Source of the DNA: a bacterium
GTDB taxonomy: Bacteria > Bacteroidota > Bacteroidia > Bacteroidales > Bacteroidaceae
DNA: 7,040 nt
Reading direction: 5' to 3'
Assembly: GCA_004559785.1 (NCBI GenBank)
Contig: SFXD01000094.1
Location: 1 to 7,040, forward strand
The notes under the pieces are model-generated. The model had not been told where the DNA came from. It saw only the letters and a program-made list of their open reading frames with translations, and made no database searches. Within the stretch, counting starts at the first letter, position 1; every line of letters starts with the position of its first letter. The position numbers and the translations under genes are program-made. This document shows, one piece after another, positions 1 to 6,959 of the stretch.

Positions 1-2329
1 CACCATTATCCTCTTTCCGTGCAGTAGATACAAGAGGCAGGCTGATGGAGAGGGGCTGGTCAAGACCGGATGAATAATCGGATGCGTCTATGGTGACATA
101 TAGCGTAGAACTGGACTCCGACCAACTGACTTCCTCTTCAGTCAGGATTTTGCCGTTGACAGTAATCTCGCCGGCTTCAATGGGTGATTCCATGCCGAGG
201 AAAGCAATGTTCCATGTCCTTTCGGTGGGAATACCCTCGTACGTACCCTGACGTGCTCCGATTACAAGGTTGATGCCCGACTCGGTCCTGGTCTGGCTGA
301 AAATGGTATTTGCGCATTCTCCCGAGGTATAGGAGTTGTTGGCACCATCGTCCTCATACAGCCTGCCACTGCCTGTAGTGCCGGGAACAACCACGAGGTC
401 TATCTGGCGTGGAGTGGTGACTGTCGTGCGCTGCACGGGATAGAACGGTATGATTGCACCTTCACGATAGAAGACGGGGAACTCATCGAGTGTATAGCCG
501 GCAATGATAACATTGTTGCCCTTGCGCATCTTGCCCTCGGTAACGTCCCACCAATTTCCATTGGGCAGCCAGATGTTACGCCAACTCTTACCATTCTCGG
601 CAGGGGCATAGATAGGAGCCACGAGCATGTCGTTGCCGAACATGTACTCGTCCTCGTAGACGTAGGCGTTGTTGTCCTCCGGATAATAGTAATACAGAGG
701 CCTGTTCATGCCAATTCCCGTATCGTAGGTTTCACGGGCAGCCGTATAAAGGTATGGGAACAGTTTGTAACGCATACGCACAGCCTCACGCAACTGGGTA
801 AAATTGCTGTATTTCCATATCCTGCGTTCCAGTCTGGAATCGTTGGTGGCATGTGTACGGAAAATTGGCGTATAGGCACCGAACTGCAACCAGCGAAGCA
901 ACAACTCGGGGTCGTTGTTACCACCCTGATGTCCGCCAAGGTCATGGCCCCAATAAGCATAGCAGACGTTACTTGCCGTGCTGGTGAAAAATATCTCGTA
1001 ACCAATCATCGACCATGAAGCCCAAGTATCACCACTGAAACAGATAGGATACCTGTGGCTTCCAAGTCCACCCCACCTGTGATATATCACGGGACGTAAA
1101 TCGGGACGGTTCTTTTCCATATCTTCAAAGAAAGTATGGTTGCACCAGAAGGTCTCGCCCAGTGTGGAGCCATCCACAAGCAGGTGTTGCTGCCAGTCGA
1201 GCCACCAGAAGTCTACGCCATCCTCTTCCAAGGGACGTATGATATTCTTGAAGAAGGGCTTTGCAAAGGAATAGTCCTCTATGGCCCATGGTATGGTGCC
1301 CGAGTAGGAGTCGTCGTAACCCATATCGGCCTTGAGCGACTTATACTGATCTTCGCTGCTGGATATGCCATCGGCAGGATGAAGGTTGAGGGCAGTGCGC
1401 AGTCCACGCGAGTGCATGTAACGTATCAGGCTCTTGGGCGTAGGTATCTTCGACTTGTTCCAGCTCCAACCTGTCCAGCCTGACCTATGCCAGTCCATGT
1501 CCATGATGAGCACATCCATGGGGATGTCGTTGTACTCTACATCCCTAATTATCTGCATAAACTCGCTCTGCGTGTAAGCCCAATAGCGGCTGTACCAGTA
1601 ACCGAAGATATACTTGGGCGGCAAGGGGACCTTGCCGCCAATGCAAACGAAGTCCTGTATGCAACGCATGTAGTCGTGTCCATAACCGAGGAAGTACCAG
1701 TCGGTATTGGATTGGCTGATTGGACTCTCCCACCAGTGGAATCCGTCATCGTTGAGAACCATAGGAAAGGACGTACTTCCATCACCCCTCTTGGTAGCCG
1801 GGCTTTCGTCAATGATACTCCATCCCGCCCTTGACAGAAGTCCCTTCTCCAACTTGTGGCGCATATTGTCGCCCCATGCCGTATCAAGGGTCCTATTGGT
1901 ACCGAACAGATTGAGACTTTCATCCTTCCCGGGATACCATGTACATGGCAGTCCGTTCATGGTGAACTGTATCTGAAGATTGTTGGGAGACTTGTCGGAC
2001 ATTTTCGGTATAGACCCTATCTTATACCTCAGCGTCAGCGAGTCTGTCTCTATGTATAGGTAGTTGCCTTCCGTCCTTTGGGAGAATCTGGGAACAGGCA
2101 ACCTGCGGTTGACAACTGCGAATGTAGACCTATCCTCAAAAGTGGAAGTTGGGCTGTACTCAATCCTTATCATTCTGGCAGTCAAGACGGTAAATCGCAC
2201 TTTGCCAGATACTACCACGGCATTGGGGTCAGCAACGGGATTCCAGTCGGCTGCAAAAAGGTTCTGCAAGGATGCCACTACGAAGAGCAACAACACAAAA
2301 ACCGATTTTCTCATACTAAGCTTTTTCAT
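1..2329 (-). CDS. Glycoside hydrolase family 31 enzyme, secreted, 3' end cut by the window edge
   Basis: Probable retaining alpha-glycosidase (alpha-glucosidase or alpha-xylosidase type) of the periplasm or outer membrane. From the ATG at 2329 the frame stays open for 776 codons to the edge, with no stop in the window. Residues 6-26 look like a type I signal peptide (basic start, long hydrophobic core, cleavage near LFA-A). An N-terminal beta-sandwich (about 40-235) precedes the catalytic barrel (about 236-520). Expected catalytic residues are present: nucleophile Asp378 in FWWLDWQ, acid/base Asp434 in FSGDTW, and substrate-pocket motifs MDMDW (276-280), GHDLGGH (461-467) and FRTH (490-493). 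RLYEDDG at 656-662 marks the C-terminal DUF5110-like beta domain, so probably only a short part is missing. Alternative in-frame starts are 2353 and 2314; 2314 gives the tightest signal peptide. It lies 65 bp downstream of the GH92 gene with no visible promoter, so co-transcription is likely. The family call is firm, but the substrate cannot be read from the sequence. Confidence 0.93.
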   Translation of the reverse strand, partial: MKKLSMRKSVFVLLLFVVASLQNLFAADWNPVADPNAVVVSGKVRFTVLTARMIRIEYSPTSTFEDRSTFAVVNRRLPVPRFSQRTEGNYLYIETDSLTLRYKIGSIPKMSDKSPNNLQIQFTMNGLPCTWYPGKDESLNLFGTNRTLDTAWGDNMRHKLEKGLLSRAGWSIIDESPATKRGDGSTSFPMVLNDDGFHWWESPISQSNTDWYFLGYGHDYMRCIQDFVCIGGKVPLPPKYIFGYWYSRYWAYTQSEFMQIIRDVEYNDIPMDVLIMDMDWHRSGWTGWSWNKSKIPTPKSLIRYMHSRGLRTALNLHPADGISSSEDQYKSLKADMGYDDSYSGTIPWAIEDYSFAKPFFKNIIRPLEEDGVDFWWLDWQQHLLVDGSTLGETFWCNHTFFEDMEKNRPDLRPVIYHRWGGLGSHRYPICFSGDTWASWSMIGYEIFFTSTASNVCYAYWGHDLGGHQGGNNDPELLLRWLQFGAYTPIFRTHATNDSRLERRIWKYSNFTQLREAVRMRYKLFPYLYTAARETYDTGIGMNRPLYYYYPEDNNAYVYEDEYMFGNDMLVAPIYAPAENGKSWRNIWLPNGNWWDVTEGKMRKGNNVIIAGYTLDEFPVFYREGAIIPFYPVQRTTVTTPRQIDLVVVPGTTGSGRLYEDDGANNSYTSGECANTIFSQTRTESGINLVIGARQGTYEGIPTERTWNIAFLGMESPIEAGEITVNGKILTEEEVSWSESSSTLYVTIDASDYSSGLDQPLSISLPLVSTARKEDNG

Positions 2330-2394
2330 GTCATCTTGTATGTTATTAATCATAAATTACCTGTTCCCTGAGACAACGATCGAGCCTGGAATGG

Positions 2395-4668
2395 CTACAA
2401 GCCCTGTGCCGAAGGCGGCGCGGCATCAACTCCACTACCCCATTCCTTGTTGGGCCTACTGCCCATGACAAGTACGAGTGTTGCGCCATTAACCACATCC
2501 TCATGGGAAATCCATGGGCGGTCGAGAGGCTTGCCATTAAGCGTGGCACTCTGAATGTACTTGTTCTGCTCCGAGCAATTACGGGCAATGATGTGGAAAC
2601 ACTTACCGTCCCCTACCCTTACCTTGATGTCGCTGAATATAGGGCTGCCTATGTTATAGACAGGGAAACCAGGAGTAACAGGATAGAAGCCAAGGCTGGA
2701 GAAGACTACGAACGAAGTAAGTCCACCTCCATCCTCATCTCCAGGAATTCCCATCAAATCATTGCGGAACCATGTCTTGAGACACTGGCGTATACGCTTC
2801 TGTGTCTTCCAAGGAGCTCCAGCATAATTATATATATAAGGTATATGGAGTGAAGGTTCGTTTGCCATCGTGAACTGACCTATGTTACCGGTCTGGTCGG
2901 GAAGCTGCGTGTAAAACTCCCTCTTGCCCCTGCCCATGCTCTCGGCAAAGGTCTGGTCGAGGTTGCGGACAAGTTCTTCCCTGCCACCCATCAGATTGAC
3001 GAGGTCGGCGAAATTATGTTGGACATCCCACCTGTATGTCCATCCATTGTTCTCGTCGTATACATCTCGTGCCCCAAGACCTCCGCCAAAGCGATAGTCG
3101 AAATCTGGGAAGAAGTTCCCGTCCTTGTCCTTGGGATGGAAGAACTTTGTATCAGGATTCCATACGTTACGGTAGTTGTAACTGAGCTTGAGGTATTTCC
3201 TCTGCGACTCCTTGTCGCCAAGGAACTCCGCTATGCGTGACAGACACCATTCGTCGTAGGCTGTACCCAGCGTAACCGCCACGGGCTGACGTTTCTCGAA
3301 ACCACTCACGTTGGGGTCGTTCTCCGGCTCTCCCTCTCGAAGGGCGGGAATATAGCCATGCTCCTTGTAGAAGTCGTCTATCCATCCTGCCGGATTTCCG
3401 CTCCATGGGGCAAGTGTCTTCTCTTCCATGCCCTTGCGGCAATATTCAAAGGCTTTCGCAGCATCCACCTCAAGACCCTTGTAGAGTGCATCTGCCACCA
3501 TGGCAACTCCATGGTTGGAATTCATTCGCCGGGTATCGCCCGTCATCTCGGGGAAGGTGGGCATCCAGCCGGTACCCATATGATTTGCCATACGAAGGTA
3601 GCTGTCTATAATGTCCTCCTCCTTTGCCGGTTCAATCAGGGCACGCAGGGGATGGGCAGCACGATAGGTGTCCCAAATCCAATCGTCCGTATAGAACGCC
3701 CTGCCACAATGTACGTTACAATCGAAAGGAGAGAAGTAACTACCGGACTCGCTCAGACAAACGGGACGCTCGAAAGTGCGGTAGAAACTGGTATAGAATA
3801 CGGTCTTCTCATCCTCGGAGCCACCCTTGACCTGTATGTTCGACAGGGTCTCGTTCCAGATCTTGCGTCCTGCAGCCGCTACGGACTCTACGTCAAAACG
3901 CTTGCCTTGCTCACGTTCCAGGTTCTTTTGTGCCCGCTCGGTACTTATCAAGGATATCCCATACCTCATGCAGACCCTTTCAGTCCCCTTGGGAAAGCGA
4001 ACCACACAAGCCCTCCTCGTGTCCTTATCGAAGGCGGTGCGTTCGGAACCAGCAGTAGGCACGATTGCCTTGCCATCCTGCAAAGTACCTACCCATAGTG
4101 GTTTTATGGAGAAGTCGGCAGCGAAATATATGTACATTTTATCTTTCAGACGCTGGCGACCCAGCATCGGAGCATAGGTCTCCGTAACATCTCCCCCATC
4201 GGAATAGAGTATGAGGCTTACCTCGCGCGTGGTGTCACGGAAATGGATGTCGTATATTGCACTCTGGTGGCTTACCGCCAGATGGACATCAATGCTGTTG
4301 TCTGCCAGCTGGACCTGATAGTCGTAGGGAGTCACATGCTCGTTGTCCCAGTTGGTACTGACTATGTTTCTCAAGTTGTCACCTTGGGTCACGCTCAGTC
4401 GGAACGCACTTCTCTCCCTATGGTTAGTCACCACCATGGGCAGTCCGTCCAGATATTCCGAGGTGTAGTCACCACGAGTGGGATATATGCGCATAAGGCT
4501 GTTGGGCAACTGTATAGTGGGGAATGTAGGCACAAGCAAATGGCTTATATTGCCTATGTAGGGATTTACGTAGTCTACTGGTTCGCGCTTGGAGGCATGG
4601 ATGCTTGCTGCCATACCGAAGGCGAATGCCAAGGATGCAATGATGCGGAATGATTTGGAATGTAGCAT
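2395..4668 (-). CDS. Glycoside hydrolase family 92 protein (alpha-mannosidase type), secreted
   Basis: GH92 enzymes are calcium-dependent, inverting exo-alpha-mannosidases that trim N-glycans and fungal mannan. This one has 757 residues, the usual family length. A signal peptide spans about 1-25 (cleavage near IHA-S). The N-terminal beta-sandwich (about 30-255) starts with VNPYIG at 34-39; the (alpha/alpha)6 catalytic domain follows. Visible signatures are DDWIWDTYR (328-336), NHGVAM (385-390), ENNGW (539-543) with Glu539 as likely catalytic acid, ANEPSLH (602-608), and GDEDGGG (643-649) with Asp644/Asp646 as likely base residues. The C-terminal LNGKPL and PNKEWG are also typical. The start is settled: a TAA stop lies directly against the ATG in frame, and the next Met is residue 19, inside the signal peptide. 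The usual N-terminal GHTFPGA-type motif is replaced by HLLVPTFPTIQLP, so this is a divergent branch and its exact linkage specificity is open. It follows the M3 gene by 112 bp and has no recognisable promoter of its own. Confidence 0.95.
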   Translation of the reverse strand: MLHSKSFRIIASLAFAFGMAASIHASKREPVDYVNPYIGNISHLLVPTFPTIQLPNSLMRIYPTRGDYTSEYLDGLPMVVTNHRERSAFRLSVTQGDNLRNIVSTNWDNEHVTPYDYQVQLADNSIDVHLAVSHQSAIYDIHFRDTTREVSLILYSDGGDVTETYAPMLGRQRLKDKMYIYFAADFSIKPLWVGTLQDGKAIVPTAGSERTAFDKDTRRACVVRFPKGTERVCMRYGISLISTERAQKNLEREQGKRFDVESVAAAGRKIWNETLSNIQVKGGSEDEKTVFYTSFYRTFERPVCLSESGSYFSPFDCNVHCGRAFYTDDWIWDTYRAAHPLRALIEPAKEEDIIDSYLRMANHMGTGWMPTFPEMTGDTRRMNSNHGVAMVADALYKGLEVDAAKAFEYCRKGMEEKTLAPWSGNPAGWIDDFYKEHGYIPALREGEPENDPNVSGFEKRQPVAVTLGTAYDEWCLSRIAEFLGDKESQRKYLKLSYNYRNVWNPDTKFFHPKDKDGNFFPDFDYRFGGGLGARDVYDENNGWTYRWDVQHNFADLVNLMGGREELVRNLDQTFAESMGRGKREFYTQLPDQTGNIGQFTMANEPSLHIPYIYNYAGAPWKTQKRIRQCLKTWFRNDLMGIPGDEDGGGLTSFVVFSSLGFYPVTPGFPVYNIGSPIFSDIKVRVGDGKCFHIIARNCSEQNKYIQSATLNGKPLDRPWISHEDVVNGATLVLVMGSRPNKEWGSGVDAAPPSAQGL

Positions 4669-4692
4669 TTAGGTTATCTGTTTGGAATTGAA

Positions 4693-4737
4693 TCTCCCCA
4701 AGCCATCACTATTTGTCAATGGTGAGGTATGGGGAGA
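4693..4737 (-). repeat. Imperfect hairpin between the M3 peptidase and GH92 genes
   Basis: An exact 8-bp inverted repeat, TCTCCCCA at 4693-4700 and TGGGGAGA at 4730-4737, encloses further pairing (TCAC 4706-4709 with GTGA 4722-4725, and CC/GG beside it with one bulged base). The loop is about 12 nt. On the minus strand it begins 43 nt after the M3 stop and ends 24 nt before the GH92 start. No run of U follows, so it is a weak candidate for an intrinsic terminator. A partial terminator, a processing site or a 5'-leader structure for GH92 are all possible. Confidence 0.4.
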
Positions 4738-4780
4738 CCTTGGTAATGTTTGATGTTGTTTCTCTATTGTTGCTGACACA

Positions 4781-6778
4781 TTACAGCAGGCCACGCCCCT
4801 TGAGGAAAGCTGTATTGTCGGGCTTGCGACCGGCGAATTGCTCGAACAGAACCATTGGTTCCTCCGAACCTCCCCTTTCGAGGAAGGTCTTGCGGAACTT
4901 GCTTGACAACTCATGGTTCCATACGTTGCCACTCTGCTCGAAGATGGAGAAGGCATCCTTGTCAAGGACCTCTGCCCAGAGATAGCCATAGTAGCCTGCG
5001 CTGTAACCACCATTGAATATGTGGTTGAAGTAAGTGGAACGATAGCGTGGACCAATCTCAGGTATCAGCCCCATCTCCTGGCAAACCTTCTTTTCGAAAT
5101 CGTCTATGTCAATGCCGTCCACCGACTCCAGCTCGTGCCACTTCATGTCGAGTATGGAGGCTGCACAGAGTTCCGTAGTAGCAAAGCCTTGGTTGAACTT
5201 CGAGGAGTTGGTTATCTTCTCCACCAATTCGGCAGGAATCACCTCTCCCTCATCGTTGATGGCATATTCCGATAGCAGGTCAGGCTGGAAAGCCCAGTTC
5301 TCGTTTATCTGCGAGAACACCTCCACGAAGTCACGTGCCACGCTGGTACCACTGACAGAAGGGTATCTGCATTGGGACAACATACCATGGAGGGCATGTC
5401 CGAACTCATGGAACACGGTCTGTACCTCATCTATGTTGAGATATTCCTCCAGGTTGCATACGTTTACTATTATGGGACGAACCATGTTGCCATCGGCATC
5501 CACGTATTGCTCACGGACATTGTTCATCCATGCACCACCCCTCTTGCTGTCGCGTGGCAGATAGTCGGTGGTAAAGACGGCAAGCAGGGAACCGTCGGCA
5601 TCAGTCACCTTGTATGTCGTCACCGCCTCCTTATTGTATGCTGGCACATTCTCCAACTCCTCCATGTTGATGCCATACAACCTGTTGGCGGCAAGGAAGA
5701 TGCCCTTCACCACATTCTCCAACTTGAAATACGGCTTCACCATGTTCTCGTCAAGGTCATACTTTTCCTTCCTGACCTTCTCGGAATAGTACCACCAGTC
5801 CCATGGCTCTATCTTCGTGCCGGCAGGAAGCTTGCCGTCGGCTACGTCCTTGTCCATTTGAGCCTGCATGTCCACTACCTCCAGGCGTGCTCTCTTCACA
5901 GCCTGCTCCATGATGCCGGAGAGGAAGGTATCCACCGTCTCGGGATTCTGCGCCATCTTGTTCACAAGCAGGTATTGCGCCGGGGTGGAATACCCCATCA
6001 TCTTAGCCTTCTCTATACGCAGGCGCATCACGTCGAGCAGGAGTTGCCTGTTGTCGTTGTCGTTGCCATTATGCCCTCGCATGGTATAAGCCTCATACAT
6101 CTCCTTGCGCCTTGCCCTATCCTCCGTAGTGGTCATGGCATTGGGAAATTCAGAGACGCTGATGCCGAACTTTTCCTTGAATGCATTGCTCTCTGCCAAT
6201 ATGTTGTTGCCTATCTTCTGCTGCTTCAGCACCATTTCGGCATTCAGCTGCTTGAGCCTGTCCTTCTTGTCCTGCGGCAGCGCGCAGCCGTTCTGGACGA
6301 ACCTCTCGTAATACTTCTTCAGCACCATCTGCTGCTCTCTCGTAAGAGACTGCTGTCCGGACTTGTAGATTTTCTCAATGCGCTCGAACAGCTTTGTGTT
6401 GAACGATATATTGTCATCCTGTTCGGAAGCCATGGGCATTACAACCTGCAAGACAGAGTCCAACTCCGTAGTGTAGTCGGACTCTACCACGTTGTAAAGC
6501 ACGCCCGATACCTTGGCGAGGATGCCACCTGAGAGTTCCAGAGGCTGAATCGTATTTTCGAAGGTCGGTTCTTCTGGATTGGAAATGATGCTTTCAATTA
6601 TCCTATTCTGGCTTTCGATGCCCTTCTCCACAGCCGGTACATAGTCGTCTATAGAAATCTGTTCAAAGGGAGGGATGCCATAAGGGGTGTCCCACTCTGT
6701 CAGGAAGGGATTCTCCTGATTGCTGGTACATGATGCGATAACCATTGCAGATGCCATTGTCGTCAATATTTTCTTCAT
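4781..6778 (-). CDS. M3-family zinc metallopeptidase (peptidyl-dipeptidase Dcp / oligopeptidase type), predicted lipoprotein
   Basis: M3 peptidases use one zinc ion to cleave short peptides; Dcp-type members release dipeptides from the C-terminus. The protein has 665 residues, slightly short for Dcp (about 680-700). Zinc ligands are visible: HEFGH at 457-461 (His457, His461, catalytic Glu458) and Glu486 in RDFVEVFSQ. The C-terminal block around 582-605 (FNHIFNGGYSAGYYGYLW) is the M3 substrate-binding signature with its conserved His and Tyr residues. The first 17 residues form a lipoprotein signal ending in VIASC with Cys17 as the lipidated residue, so the enzyme should be membrane-anchored and not cytoplasmic. 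Only one acidic residue lies close to the Cys, so a surface-export signal is not obvious. The ATG at 6778 is bounded by an in-frame TAA four codons upstream and has no Shine-Dalgarno. It is the first gene of the minus-strand cluster, just downstream of a consensus promoter. Dcp versus oligopeptidase A activity is not decided by sequence alone. Confidence 0.95.
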   Translation of the reverse strand: MKKILTTMASAMVIASCTSNQENPFLTEWDTPYGIPPFEQISIDDYVPAVEKGIESQNRIIESIISNPEEPTFENTIQPLELSGGILAKVSGVLYNVVESDYTTELDSVLQVVMPMASEQDDNISFNTKLFERIEKIYKSGQQSLTREQQMVLKKYYERFVQNGCALPQDKKDRLKQLNAEMVLKQQKIGNNILAESNAFKEKFGISVSEFPNAMTTTEDRARRKEMYEAYTMRGHNGNDNDNRQLLLDVMRLRIEKAKMMGYSTPAQYLLVNKMAQNPETVDTFLSGIMEQAVKRARLEVVDMQAQMDKDVADGKLPAGTKIEPWDWWYYSEKVRKEKYDLDENMVKPYFKLENVVKGIFLAANRLYGINMEELENVPAYNKEAVTTYKVTDADGSLLAVFTTDYLPRDSKRGGAWMNNVREQYVDADGNMVRPIIVNVCNLEEYLNIDEVQTVFHEFGHALHGMLSQCRYPSVSGTSVARDFVEVFSQINENWAFQPDLLSEYAINDEGEVIPAELVEKITNSSKFNQGFATTELCAASILDMKWHELESVDGIDIDDFEKKVCQEMGLIPEIGPRYRSTYFNHIFNGGYSAGYYGYLWAEVLDKDAFSIFEQSGNVWNHELSSKFRKTFLERGGSEEPMVLFEQFAGRKPDNTAFLKGRGLL

Positions 6779-6803
6779 ACAAATAAATTATGTTAGTTTT
6801 GAG

Positions 6804-6834
6804 CAAAGTTAACGTTTTTCTATCTTCTGACAAA
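6804..6834 (-). promoter_or_regulatory. Bacteroidetes-type promoter for the M3 peptidase gene and probably the whole minus-strand cluster
   Basis: On the minus strand, TTTG (6834-6831) is followed after exactly 19 nt by TAACTTTG (6811-6804). This matches the Bacteroidetes sigma-factor consensus TTTG / TAnnTTTG with ideal spacing. The expected transcription start is near 6797-6800, giving a leader of about 20 nt before the ATG at 6778. No comparable promoter is seen in the 112-bp and 65-bp gaps downstream. Confidence 0.72.
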
Positions 6835-6898
6835 GGAATGTCCGCAAAAACATACGAAATAGTAACAAGAATGCATCAATTTCTGTCTTCATTCCTGC

Positions 6899-6910
6899 TT
6901 TATTAATAAA
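6899..6910. repeat. 12-bp perfect AT palindrome in the divergent promoter region
   Basis: TTTATTAATAAA reads the same on both strands. It sits 7 bp upstream of the TATATTTG box of the plus-strand gene, in the spacer where a repressor could block polymerase. It could be an operator. It is also all A/T in an A/T-rich stretch, where short palindromes arise by chance. Confidence 0.3.
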
Positions 6911-6917
6911 ATATGTG

Positions 6918-6925
6918 TATATTTG
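6918..6925 (+). promoter_or_regulatory. Candidate -7 box for the divergent plus-strand gene
   Basis: TATATTTG fits TAnnTTTG and lies 34 nt before the ATG at 6960, giving a short leader of about 28 nt. No good TTTG -33 box is found 19 nt upstream (the sequence there is CCTG/CTGC), so this promoter is weaker than its minus-strand counterpart or needs an activator. Another match, TAGTTTTG at 6794-6801, is much farther away and overlaps the start region of the M3 gene. Confidence 0.45.
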
Positions 6926-6959
6926 CGTCACAAACAATAAGCAAAAGACATATTTCGTC

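Noticed and set aside
1136..1834. Two consecutive 115-codon plus-strand frames opposite GH31
   Set aside because: Both are codon-aligned shadows of the GH31 gene. The TGA that ends the first is simply a TCA serine codon (residue 283) in GH31.
2330..2394. Possible promoter or terminator between GH92 and GH31
   Set aside because: I found no TAnnTTTG box (the closest, TAATTTAT, has two mismatches) and no convincing hairpin. The 65-bp gap fits read-through within one transcript.
3358..4098. 246-codon plus-strand open frame opposite GH92
   Set aside because: It has the same codon-aligned antisense relation to a clear GH92 gene, no promoter or domain, and a composition that mirrors the sense codons.
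5372..6532. 386-codon open frame on the plus strand, opposite the M3 gene
   Set aside because: It is exactly codon-aligned with the M3 gene. In that frame a stop needs TTA, CTA or TCA in the sense gene, codons this gene rarely uses. The translation is a Leu/His/Val-rich sequence without recognisable domains, while the opposite strand encodes an intact M3 enzyme.
6794..6801. TAGTTTTG as an alternative plus-strand -7 box
   Set aside because: It fits TAnnTTTG, but it is about 160 nt from the ATG at 6960, has no TTTG 19 nt upstream, and lies almost at the start of the M3 gene.
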